5,485 nucleotides of DNA from an uncultured Lachnospiraceae bacterium (GTDB lineage Bacteria > Bacillota > Clostridia > Lachnospirales > Lachnospiraceae). Positions 1-5,485 of this stretch are shown here, one piece after another; position 1 is the stretch's first letter; every line of letters starts with the position of its first letter. The stretch is taken from positions 1 through 5,485 of the forward strand of contig OMRF01000164.1 in the NCBI GenBank assembly GCA_900313435.1, in the 5' to 3' direction. The notes below the pieces were generated by a model. The model saw only the letters and a program-made list of their open reading frames with translations. It ran no database searches and had not been told where the DNA came from. A program made the position numbers and the translations under genes.

Positions 1-417
1 AAGAAGGTTACCTATGATACCGTGGATGATGCTTATGTGAAAGAGCATTTCGGTCTGGAAAAGGCCTCTGACTTCAAGAGCTATGTGAAGGAACAGTACA
101 AATTATATTACGAGCAGAACAAAGATTATCTCATTCGCGCTGCCGTGATCAATACTGTCATAGGTAATGCTACCATAAATGGCAGCTTTTCCAATGATAA
201 AAAGACGGAATATGTCTTTCTTGCGGTAAGTGACAAGGAGGGGCTGACCCTTGATCAGGCAGGTTATTCTGCTTATTTTTCAAACTATATGAAGACCTAT
301 GGCTATTCGGATAAGGATGAGTTCCTCGCTGCCCTCGGAGACGAGCAGATGCTCAAGGATTTCTATATGGCCTACAAGGCAATTGACCTTTGCGTAGACA
401 GCGCAAAAGTGGTATAA
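1..417 (+). CDS. Trigger-factor-like chaperone / peptidyl-prolyl isomerase, C-terminal part (5' partial)
   Basis: The reading frame is open from base 1 and ends at TAA 415-417, giving the last 138 residues of a larger protein; the real start lies off the left edge, so the GTG at 22 is only an internal codon. The fragment is highly charged and helical, rich in Lys, Asp, Tyr and Glu. It begins with TVDDAYVKEHFG, followed by FKSYVKEQ and later YKAIDLCVDSAKVV at the extreme C terminus. This order resembles the C-terminal substrate-cradle domain of trigger factor, in which a D-D/E-x-V-x-E segment is followed by long helices and a final (Y)xKAxDxxVxxAK helix. Clostridia often carry divergent trigger-factor-like proteins, some secreted as lipoproteins; the N-terminal signal and any FKBP domain would be outside the window, so catalytic activity and location cannot be judged. 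The assignment rests on motif memory, not an alignment. A SurA-like foldase or plain hypothetical protein is the alternative. Confidence 0.6.
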   Translation, partial: KKVTYDTVDDAYVKEHFGLEKASDFKSYVKEQYKLYYEQNKDYLIRAAVINTVIGNATINGSFSNDKKTEYVFLAVSDKEGLTLDQAGYSAYFSNYMKTYGYSDKDEFLAALGDEQMLKDFYMAYKAIDLCVDSAKVV

Positions 418-418
418 T
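390..418 (+). promoter_or_regulatory. Candidate extended -10 promoter for scfA
   Basis: TATAAT at 413-418 is a perfect sigma-A -10 hexamer, preceded by TGG at 410-412, which makes an extended -10 (TGnTATAAT). A partial -35, TTGCGT (390-395, three of six matches), sits 17 bases upstream; a better -35 match, TTGACC at 383-388, is 24 bases away and so badly spaced. The -10 overlaps the last codon and stop of the upstream gene. Transcription would start near base 425, giving a 5' leader of about 37 bases before scfA. The -10 is a sequence match; promoter activity is inferred. Confidence 0.6.
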
Positions 419-424
419 CTCGCA

Positions 425-441
425 GTTATCATTGTAATAAC
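425..441 (+). other. Small inverted repeat in the scfA 5' UTR
   Basis: GTTAT at 425-429 is complementary to ATAAC at 437-441 with a 7-base loop. It starts at about the predicted transcription start, so it could form a hairpin at the mRNA 5' end, which can slow decay in Firmicutes. The stem is short and AT-rich, and it is followed by A residues, not T, so it is not a terminator for the upstream gene on the + strand. Confidence 0.25.
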
Positions 442-448
442 AAAAAAT

Positions 449-454
449 AAGGAG
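449..454 (+). promoter_or_regulatory. Strong ribosome binding site of scfA
   Basis: AAGGAG lies 7 bases before the ATG at 462, a near-ideal Shine-Dalgarno sequence and spacing. It supports translation of the very short scfA frame and contrasts with the following maturase gene, which has no comparable site. Confidence 0.8.
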
Positions 455-461
455 AAGAACA

Positions 462-614
462 ATGAAGCATGTTAAGACACTGAACACGAGAGATCTTACA
501 AAGAGCGCCGTAAACGGCGGCTGCGGAGAGTGCAGGACTTCCTGCCAGAGCGCATGCAAGACCTCCTGCACAGTAGGAAATCAGTCCTGCGAGAAGCTTT
601 CAAAGAAGAACTGA
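462..614 (+). CDS. scfA: SCIFF-family ranthipeptide precursor peptide (six-cysteine RiPP)
   Basis: This ATG-to-TGA frame encodes 50 residues. The N-terminal leader begins MKHVKTLNTRDL, close to the family's MKHIKTLNT signature, and the cysteine-rich core runs from about residue 19 to 44. Cysteines are at 21, 24, 28, 32, 36 and 43 (C-X2-C-X3-C-X3-C-X3-C-X6-C), and the segment CTVGNQSCE near the end is the hallmark of SCIFF peptides. The adjacent radical SAM gene encodes the matching maturase. From the literature on the Clostridium thermocellum and Thermoanaerobacter homologues (CteA, Tte1186a), a thioether forms between Cys32 and Thr37; both residues are present here at the same numbers. Such gamma-linked products are now called ranthipeptides. 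The tail KLSKKN after the last cysteine makes the peptide a little longer than the usual 45-46 residues. The mature product's role is not established. Identification is strong because leader, cysteine spacing and maturase all agree. Confidence 0.95.
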   Translation: MKHVKTLNTRDLTKSAVNGGCGECRTSCQSACKTSCTVGNQSCEKLSKKN

Positions 615-623
615 AAAGCAGTT
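609..623 (+). promoter_or_regulatory. Short hairpin between scfA stop and scfB start
   Basis: AACTG at 609-613 pairs with CAGTT at 619-623 around the loop AAAAG; a G-U pair (608/624) can be added. The left arm includes part of the scfA stop codon and the right arm lies where the scfB ribosome binding site should be. A ribosome ending on scfA would melt it, which would fit translational coupling. The stem has only two G-C pairs, so the proposal is weak. Confidence 0.25.
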
Positions 624-631
624 TCTGAAAA

Positions 632-2044
632 ATGATCCACGCATTTCAAAACTCGGGGTACAATATCATCCTTGATGAAAACTCCGGGGCCGTGCATGTG
701 GTTGATGAACCGGCCTTTCTTTTAGCAGGCGTTCTTCAAAAAAGGGCAGACTCTGAAAGCTCTTTTAATATGAAAGAGGATATCCCTGAAGATATCCTTC
801 GTGATGTGAAGGCGCAAGGCAAAGAGCTTTCGGATCCTGAGATAAAGGAAGCCTATGACGAGCTTTTTTCCTTATATAAAGATGGGGCGCTTTTTGCCAA
901 GGACACTTACAAGGGAGCGGTAGATTCCTTTTCCCGTCATCCCGTAGTAGTGAAAGCCCTCTGTCTTCATGTTGCTCACGACTGCAATTTAAATTGCCGT
1001 TACTGCTTTGCGGGACAGGGCGAATACCACGGCGCGCGAGGTCTCATGGACCTTGAGACCGGGAAAAAGGCTCTCGATTTTGTGTGCGAAAAATCCGGCA
1101 ACAGGGAAAATATAGAGATCGACTTCTTCGGCGGCGAGCCCCTCATGAACTGGGAGGTGGTGAAGGAGCTGGTGAGGTATGGGCGGAGCATTGAGGAAAA
1201 TAATAAAAAGCATTTCCGCTTCACCCTGACGACAAACGGTGTCCTTATTACCGATGAGGTGATCGAGTTCTGTAACAGAGAAATGGACAACGTGGTCCTT
1301 TCCCTTGACGGAAGGCCCGAGGTCCACGACAGGATGAGACCTTTCCGCGGCGGACAGGAAAGTTTTGACAGGATATTTCCGAATATAAAGAGATTTGCGG
1401 ACAGCCGTGAGTCTCTTTGCAAGGAATATTACGTGAGGGGGACCTACACGAGGAACAACCTTGATTTTTCAAAGGATGTCCTCTTCCTCGCAGATCAGGG
1501 CTTTCGGCAGATATCCGTAGAGCCGGTGGTATGTGATCCGTCAATGGAATATGCCATAAAAGACGAGGATATCCCGACGCTCCTTAAGGAGTACGATATT
1601 CTCGCTTCGGAGATGAAGCAAAGGATAGGAAAGGACAACGAGTTCAATTTCTATCACTTCATGATAGATCTTGAGGGCGGACCCTGTGTTTACAAGCGGC
1701 TTTCGGGCTGCGGGGCAGGATCGGAATATCTTGCGGTCACGCCGGACGGCTCACTTTATCCCTGTCATCAGTTCGCCGGTGAGGAGGAATTTCTTCTCGG
1801 AAACGTGAGAGAGGGCATCGATCCAAAAAAGCAGGATCTAATAGACAAATTCAGATCACTCAACGTCTATACAAAGAAGGAGTGCAGCAAGTGCTTCAGT
1901 CGGTACTACTGCTCGGGAGGCTGTGCCGCGAATGCTTATCATCAGAATCACGACATAAGCATTCCCTACGAGACAGGCTGCGCCCTTCAGAGAAAAAGAG
2001 TTGAGTGCGCGATCATGTTGAAAGCCGCGAAATGCGGTTTTTAA
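632..2044 (+). CDS. scfB: SCIFF peptide maturase, radical SAM/SPASM thioether-forming enzyme
   Basis: The 470-residue protein should bind the ScfA leader and, using S-adenosylmethionine and iron-sulfur clusters, form thioether cross-links in the cysteine-rich core. Residues 1-100 are the N-terminal region typical of this family (NSGAVHVVD at 17-25), expected to contain the peptide-recognition (RRE-like) fold. The radical SAM cluster motif CX3CX2C is C118, C122, C125, followed by GGEP at 167-170 and the TTNG strand at 200-203. A full SPASM set follows: C360, then G373-X4-C378, C418-X2-C421-X5-C427-X3-C431, and C450, with C352 as a further candidate ligand; these would hold two auxiliary [4Fe-4S] clusters. 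Length and architecture match CteB-type maturases. It starts 17 bases after scfA; an in-frame stop at 626-628 rules out an earlier start. There is no clear Shine-Dalgarno sequence, so translation probably depends on coupling to scfA. The enzyme is cytosolic. Confidence 0.94.
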   Translation: MIHAFQNSGYNIILDENSGAVHVVDEPAFLLAGVLQKRADSESSFNMKEDIPEDILRDVKAQGKELSDPEIKEAYDELFSLYKDGALFAKDTYKGAVDSFSRHPVVVKALCLHVAHDCNLNCRYCFAGQGEYHGARGLMDLETGKKALDFVCEKSGNRENIEIDFFGGEPLMNWEVVKELVRYGRSIEENNKKHFRFTLTTNGVLITDEVIEFCNREMDNVVLSLDGRPEVHDRMRPFRGGQESFDRIFPNIKRFADSRESLCKEYYVRGTYTRNNLDFSKDVLFLADQGFRQISVEPVVCDPSMEYAIKDEDIPTLLKEYDILASEMKQRIGKDNEFNFYHFMIDLEGGPCVYKRLSGCGAGSEYLAVTPDGSLYPCHQFAGEEEFLLGNVREGIDPKKQDLIDKFRSLNVYTKKECSKCFSRYYCSGGCAANAYHQNHDISIPYETGCALQRKRVECAIMLKAAKCGF

Positions 2045-2046
2045 AT
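2018..2046 (+). promoter_or_regulatory. Weak candidate promoter for secDF
   Basis: TTGAAA at 2018-2023 (five of six -35 matches) and TTAAAT at 2041-2046 (four of six -10 matches) are separated by 17 bases. A closer -10 match, TATTAT at 2046-2051, has no well-placed -35. Either would give secDF a short leader containing its ribosome binding site. AT-rich intergenic DNA throws up such matches by chance, so this is tentative. Confidence 0.25.
2021..2042 (+). terminator. Terminator- or attenuator-like hairpin overlapping the scfB stop
   Basis: CCGC at 2025-2028 pairs with GCGG at 2034-2037 around the loop GAAAT. The stem can extend outward by a G-U pair and three A-T pairs (2021-2024 with 2038-2041), and the 3' side is the T-tract TTTTT at 2038-2042, followed by an AT-rich stretch. 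This has the layout of an intrinsic terminator, but the GC core is only 4 bp and the T-tract is short and partly used by the stem, so partial termination between scfB and secDF is the most I would infer. The bases also encode the last ScfB residues. Confidence 0.4.
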
Positions 2047-2060
2047 ATTATTATTTTCAT

Positions 2061-2072
2061 AGGAGAGTAAGG
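2061..2072 (+). promoter_or_regulatory. Ribosome binding site region of secDF
   Basis: Two purine-rich elements precede the ATG at 2082: AGGAG at 2061-2065, which is 16 bases away and rather distant, and AAGG at 2069-2072, which is 9 bases away and well spaced. The second supports the ATG at 2082 over the in-frame ATG at 2091. Confidence 0.5.
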
Positions 2073-2081
2073 TACAAAACA

Positions 2082-4418
2082 ATGAAACGCATGAAAAAGA
2101 GCACAGGGGTCGTTATTTTTATAATATTCCTCGCGATCATAGTGTCGCTGGGATATTACACATTTACGATCCTGAAATCCACCGGGATTGGAAAAGACAG
2201 GAACTTAAAGCTTGGACTTGATCTTGCCGGCGGAGTTTCCATTACTTACGGGGCTGTGGGAGAGACGCCCACTGCAGAGCAGATGTCAGATACTATCTAC
2301 AAGCTGCAGCAGCGTATCGAGAACGACCTTGGTGAAGAGGCAAAGACTACCGAGGCGAATGTATACCAGGTAGGTCTTGACAGGATAGCGGTCGAGATCC
2401 CCGGAGTACAGGACGCAAACAAAGTCCTGGAAGAACTCGGAACTCCCGGAAAGCTCTATTTCATAAAGCATAAGGACTCTTCCGGAAATGAGAATTATTC
2501 CTACGATTCAACTACCCAAAGCTATGTGCTTAACAAGACGATAGATGAGATCGAGGCTGACGGTGGTATCGTCCTTACGGGGTCCGATGTCGCAAGTGCG
2601 AATGCTGCTTATGAGACCGACCGCACTACGAACGCGCAGCAGCCGGTTGTCGAGCTTACTCTGAATCCTACCGGAACAGCGGCCTTTGCTGAAGCGACCG
2701 CTGAGGCTTTTGCCAACAACAAGGATTCGATCGGAATCTATTATGACGGCAGGTTCGTCTCGGTTCCCAGTGTTCAGGCTGAGATAGCAGACGGAAACGC
2801 GGTCATCAATGGAATGGAGAACTTTGACGAGGCAAAGTCGCTTGCTTCCTATATCAGGATCGGCGGGCTCGACCTCGAGCTTGAAGAACTTCAGTCAGAG
2901 GTGGTCGGCGCGCAGCTTGGTTCAAACGCCCTTTCAACCTCACTCATCGCGGCAGGGATCGGTCTTCTCATAGTATTCCTCTTTATGATCCTTGTGTACC
3001 GTCTGCCCGGATTTATAGCTTCGCTTGCTCTGATCCTTTATACAGAGCTCATTGTTTCGATACTTTATCTTTTCAATATAACCCTTACCCTTCCGGGTAT
3101 CGCCGGTATCATCCTTTCGATCGGTATGGCGGTGGATGCGAATGTCATCGTCTTCGCCCGTATCCGTGAGGAGATCAGGGATGGAAAGAATATCTGGCAT
3201 TCGGTAGGAAGCGGCTTCCACAGGGCGCTTTCGGCGATCATCGACGGAAACGTGACAACACTTATCGCGGCCGCAGTCCTCGGTATAATGGGAACAGGAA
3301 CCGTAAAGGGCTTTGCTGTTACGCTTGCCCTCGGTGTTGTGCTCTCGATGTTCACGGCCCTCTTTATCACAAGACTTCTGATGCGCGTATTCCTTTCCAT
3401 GGGCGCTGAGAAACCTTCGCTTTACGGAAAAGCAAAGCCGGAATCGACAAAGGATTTCATCGGAAAGAGATGGTTATTCTTCTTTATCTCTATCGCAGTT
3501 ATCGGTGCAGGCCTTATCGGTATGGCGGTCAATGGCGCGAGGTCAGGCAAAGCACTTAATTACAGCCTTGAGTTCCAGGGCGGAACCTCGACAACCGTTG
3601 ATTTCGGTCAGGACTTTTCGATAGAAGAGATAGAGTCGAAGGTCATCCCCGTGGTTTCAAATATCACCGGCGACAACAATATCCAGACACAGAAGGTAAA
3701 TAACGGAAATGCCGTCATAATAAAGACGAGAACACTCAGCCTTGAAGAAAGACAGGCACTTGATGAAGCGCTCTATGAGAACTTCGGAGTAGATGATGAG
3801 GATATCTCATCGGAAAACATAAGCTCCATGATCTCAGGCGAGATGAGAAGGACCTCGATCATAGCAGTTATCGTTGCGGTGGTCCTGATGCTCATCTACA
3901 TCTGGATCAGGTTCAGGGATATGAGGTTCGCTTCATCCGCGATCATCGCCCTCGGACATGATGTGCTCGTTATCTTTGCGGTATATGCGCTTTCGAGGAT
4001 CTCGGTCGGTGCTGCGTTTATCGCCTGCGTCCTTACCGTTATCGGATATTCGATCAACGACACCATCGTTATCTTTGACAGATTGCGCGAGAATTATCCG
4101 AAGATTAAGGATCAGAGCAGGGAGTCACTGGCACAGCTTTCAAATGAGTCTATCAGCCAGACTCTTACAAGGTCGATCTCAACCTCGGTTACGACGGCTA
4201 TCACGGTACTCATGCTTCTGATCCTCGGTGTGACTTCAGTCAAGGAATTCGCGCTTCCACTCTTGATCGGTGTGATCTGCGGTACCTATTCATCGATCTG
4301 CATCGCGACAGAGCTCTGGTTTTTGATGAAGGTTCATTTCAAGGGAAAGAGCGGGCTTGACAAGAAGAAGGCACCCCAGAAAAAGGTTGTGAAAAATTCA
4401 GAAGGCGCAGTAGTTTGA
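2082..4418 (+). CDS. secDF: Fused protein translocase subunit SecDF
   Basis: The 778-residue membrane protein is a natural SecD-SecF fusion that uses the proton motive force to pull proteins across the membrane after SecYEG and SecA. The SecD half (about 1-440) has TM1 at 10-30, the LGLDLAGG motif at 44-51, a large extracytoplasmic P1 domain to about 280, then five helices; the signature GMAVDANV is at 348-355, with D352 the expected proton-relay aspartate. The SecF half (about 460-750) has a TM at 463-484, the LEFQGGT segment at 496-502, a second exported domain, and five helices; IGYSIND at 654-660 ends in the second proton-relay aspartate D660, followed by FDRLREN. That gives 12 predicted membrane segments. 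The 750-778 tail is Lys-rich and cytosolic. SecD and SecF are separate genes in many bacteria, including E. coli; fusion is common in Bacillus and Lachnospiraceae. The gene starts 37 bases after scfB. Confidence 0.97.
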   Translation: MKRMKKSTGVVIFIIFLAIIVSLGYYTFTILKSTGIGKDRNLKLGLDLAGGVSITYGAVGETPTAEQMSDTIYKLQQRIENDLGEEAKTTEANVYQVGLDRIAVEIPGVQDANKVLEELGTPGKLYFIKHKDSSGNENYSYDSTTQSYVLNKTIDEIEADGGIVLTGSDVASANAAYETDRTTNAQQPVVELTLNPTGTAAFAEATAEAFANNKDSIGIYYDGRFVSVPSVQAEIADGNAVINGMENFDEAKSLASYIRIGGLDLELEELQSEVVGAQLGSNALSTSLIAAGIGLLIVFLFMILVYRLPGFIASLALILYTELIVSILYLFNITLTLPGIAGIILSIGMAVDANVIVFARIREEIRDGKNIWHSVGSGFHRALSAIIDGNVTTLIAAAVLGIMGTGTVKGFAVTLALGVVLSMFTALFITRLLMRVFLSMGAEKPSLYGKAKPESTKDFIGKRWLFFFISIAVIGAGLIGMAVNGARSGKALNYSLEFQGGTSTTVDFGQDFSIEEIESKVIPVVSNITGDNNIQTQKVNNGNAVIIKTRTLSLEERQALDEALYENFGVDDEDISSENISSMISGEMRRTSIIAVIVAVVLMLIYIWIRFRDMRFASSAIIALGHDVLVIFAVYALSRISVGAAFIACVLTVIGYSINDTIVIFDRLRENYPKIKDQSRESLAQLSNESISQTLTRSISTSVTTAITVLMLLILGVTSVKEFALPLLIGVICGTYSSICIATELWFLMKVHFKGKSGLDKKKAPQKKVVKNSEGAVV

Positions 4419-4431
4419 TTTTGCATTGTTC

Positions 4432-4437
4432 AGGAGG
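4432..4437 (+). promoter_or_regulatory. Ribosome binding site of glyA
   Basis: A full AGGAGG lies 5 bases before the ATG at 4443. Another ATG at 4438 directly abuts the site and is too close to be used, and it is in a different frame. The strong site fits high expression of a housekeeping enzyme. Confidence 0.85.
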
Positions 4438-4442
4438 ATGAG

Positions 4443-5485
4443 ATGTACACTATAGATGATATCAGGAAGGAAGACCCGGAGGTCGCACAGGCGATATGTG
4501 ACGAATTCAACCGTCAGGCAGACCACATCGAGCTCATCGCTTCTGAGAACTGGGTGAGCCCCGCTGTGATGAGTGCCATGGGCTCTGTCCTTACAAACAA
4601 GTACGCCGAGGGCTATCCCGGTCATCGCTATTACGGCGGCTGCGAGTGCGTGGACGTTGTTGAGGAGCTTGCGAGGGAGCGCGCAAAGGAGCTTTTTGGT
4701 GCTGAGTACGCAAATGTTCAGCCTCACTCCGGCGCCCAGGCCAATATGGCTGTGGAATTTGCAGTCTGCAAGCCCGGAGATACCATCATGGGCATGTCTC
4801 TTGATCACGGCGGACATCTTACACATGGAAGCCCTGTGAATTTCTCCGGAACCTATTTCAAGATAGTTCCTTATGGAGTGAATGCTGACGGTTTCATAGA
4901 TTATGATGAGGTGGAGCGGATAGCAAAGGAATGCTCACCGAAGATGATAATCGCAGGCGCAAGCGCTTATGCGAGAAAGATCGATTTCAAGCGCTTCCGT
5001 GAGATAGCAGACTCTGTGGGCGCGGTATTGATGGTCGATATGGCGCACATCGCAGGGGTTGTAGCAGGAGGGGTTCATGAGTCACCCGTCCCTTATGCTC
5101 AGATCGTGACATCAACGACTCACAAGACTCTGAGAGGACCCAGAGGCGGACTTATCCTCGCGACGCAGGAGGCGGCCGATCAGTTCAAGCTCAACAAGGC
5201 TATCTTCCCGGGAATCCAGGGCGGACCCCTCATGCATGTCATAGCTGCAAAGGCCGTATGCTTCAAGGAGGCTCTTTCTCCTGAATTCAAGACCTATGCC
5301 GAGAACATCGTAAAGAATGCGGCTGCACTTGCAAAGGGACTGCTGGCGCGAGGAGTTTCACTGGTCTCCGGCGGAACGGACAATCATCTGCTGCTTATGA
5401 ATCTCGTTCCGGACGCCCTTACCGGAAAAGAGGTTGAAGGCTGGCTTGATCAGGCTCATATCACAGCAAACAAGAACACGGTTCC
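4443..5485 (+). CDS. glyA: Serine hydroxymethyltransferase (3' partial)
   Basis: This cytosolic PLP enzyme converts serine and tetrahydrofolate to glycine and 5,10-methylenetetrahydrofolate, the main entry of one-carbon units. The frame is open to the right edge: 347 residues are visible, so roughly 65-80 are missing from a family usually 410-430 long. Motifs run in the expected order: HIELIASEN at 28-36, YAEGYPGHRYYGG at 54-66 (E56 in the active site), the HLTHG segment at 125-129 with H125 expected to stack on PLP, VDMAH at 198-202 with D199 pairing with the pyridine nitrogen, and TSTTHKTLRGPRGG at 223-236 with K228 as the Schiff-base lysine. The visible end, TANKNTV, leads into the conserved KNTVP segment. 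It begins 24 bases after secDF with no terminator between them, so co-transcription is likely. No glycine or other riboswitch could fit in that gap. H61 replaces the lysine commonly found in the YPGKRYYGG motif. Confidence 0.97.
   Translation, partial: MYTIDDIRKEDPEVAQAICDEFNRQADHIELIASENWVSPAVMSAMGSVLTNKYAEGYPGHRYYGGCECVDVVEELARERAKELFGAEYANVQPHSGAQANMAVEFAVCKPGDTIMGMSLDHGGHLTHGSPVNFSGTYFKIVPYGVNADGFIDYDEVERIAKECSPKMIIAGASAYARKIDFKRFREIADSVGAVLMVDMAHIAGVVAGGVHESPVPYAQIVTSTTHKTLRGPRGGLILATQEAADQFKLNKAIFPGIQGGPLMHVIAAKAVCFKEALSPEFKTYAENIVKNAAALAKGLLARGVSLVSGGTDNHLLLMNLVPDALTGKEVEGWLDQAHITANKNTV

Noticed and set aside
425..450. Possible intrinsic terminator after the upstream gene
   Set aside because: The stem is five AT-rich pairs and is followed by A residues on the + strand; read on the minus strand the T-run is on the wrong side of the hairpin.
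280..571. Minus-strand frames of 60 and 72 codons across scfA
   Set aside because: They oppose the recognised SCIFF gene and its promoter region and encode no recognisable domain.
462..614. Bacteriocin, sactipeptide or ferredoxin-like small protein as an alternative for the six-cysteine peptide
   Set aside because: The MKHVKTLNT leader, the CTVGNQSCE end and the adjoining cognate maturase specifically match SCIFF, and no immunity or ABC export gene is nearby.
989..1544. Three overlapping minus-strand open frames of 98-140 codons within scfB
   Set aside because: They lie wholly inside a well-supported radical SAM gene, overlap one another, show no family motifs and have no convincing ribosome binding site.
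2940..3400. Minus-strand open frames opposite secDF
   Set aside because: They are antisense to conserved membrane helices and the GMAVDANV motif; the composition is a reflection of the coding strand.
3958..4221. Plus-strand 87-codon frame inside secDF
   Set aside because: It is an alternative frame of the conserved SecF region; its Arg/Ser/Leu-rich translation resembles no protein family.
4419..4442. Glycine or THF riboswitch before glyA
   Set aside because: Only 24 bases separate secDF and glyA, too little for either aptamer, and the bases are mostly ribosome binding site.
4398..4839. Frames of 142 (minus) and 88 (plus) codons over the start of glyA
   Set aside because: The glyA frame covers this region with unbroken conserved SHMT motifs; these frames are shadows.

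Overview
The window looks like chromosomal DNA from a class Clostridia bacterium, most likely a Lachnospiraceae member such as a Butyrivibrio- or Roseburia-like anaerobe. Reasons: it carries a complete SCIFF (six cysteines in forty-five residues) ranthipeptide precursor with its radical SAM maturase, a pair that is nearly universal in Clostridia and rare elsewhere. It also has SecD and SecF fused into one polypeptide, AGGAGG-type ribosome binding sites and a trigger-factor-like protein. The family-level placement is inference from gene content, not a phylogeny.

Layout, all on the + strand: (1) 1-417, the C-terminal end of a trigger-factor-like chaperone or peptidyl-prolyl isomerase, cut by the left edge. 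(2) 390-461, a candidate extended -10 promoter overlapping the end of that gene, then a short 5' UTR with a small hairpin and a strong ribosome binding site. (3) 462-614, scfA, a 50-residue six-cysteine precursor peptide that is easily missed because it is so short. (4) 632-2044, scfB, a SPASM-type radical SAM enzyme that installs thioether links in the peptide. (5) 2021-2042, a hairpin with a T-tract overlapping the scfB stop, and a weak candidate promoter across the same bases. (6) 2082-4418, secDF. (7) 4443 to the right edge, glyA (serine hydroxymethyltransferase), open at the 3' end. No gene-free stretch exceeds 50 bases, and no mobile element, CRISPR array, tRNA or rRNA was seen.

How it fits together: scfA and scfB form a RiPP (ribosomally made, post-translationally modified peptide) pair. 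The precursor has the spacing C-X2-C-X3-C-X3-C-X3-C-X6-C, and ScfB has the radical SAM cluster motif plus a full set of auxiliary-cluster cysteines. No dedicated exporter or leader peptidase lies in the window; the next gene encodes the Sec translocon accessory motor, and the upstream gene resembles a foldase. The neighbourhood therefore has a protein export and folding theme, but a functional link between SCIFF and Sec remains inference. glyA follows secDF by 24 bases with its own strong ribosome binding site and is probably co-transcribed housekeeping. The most interesting system here is the SCIFF locus: its family and chemistry are known, but its biological role is, to my knowledge, unresolved.
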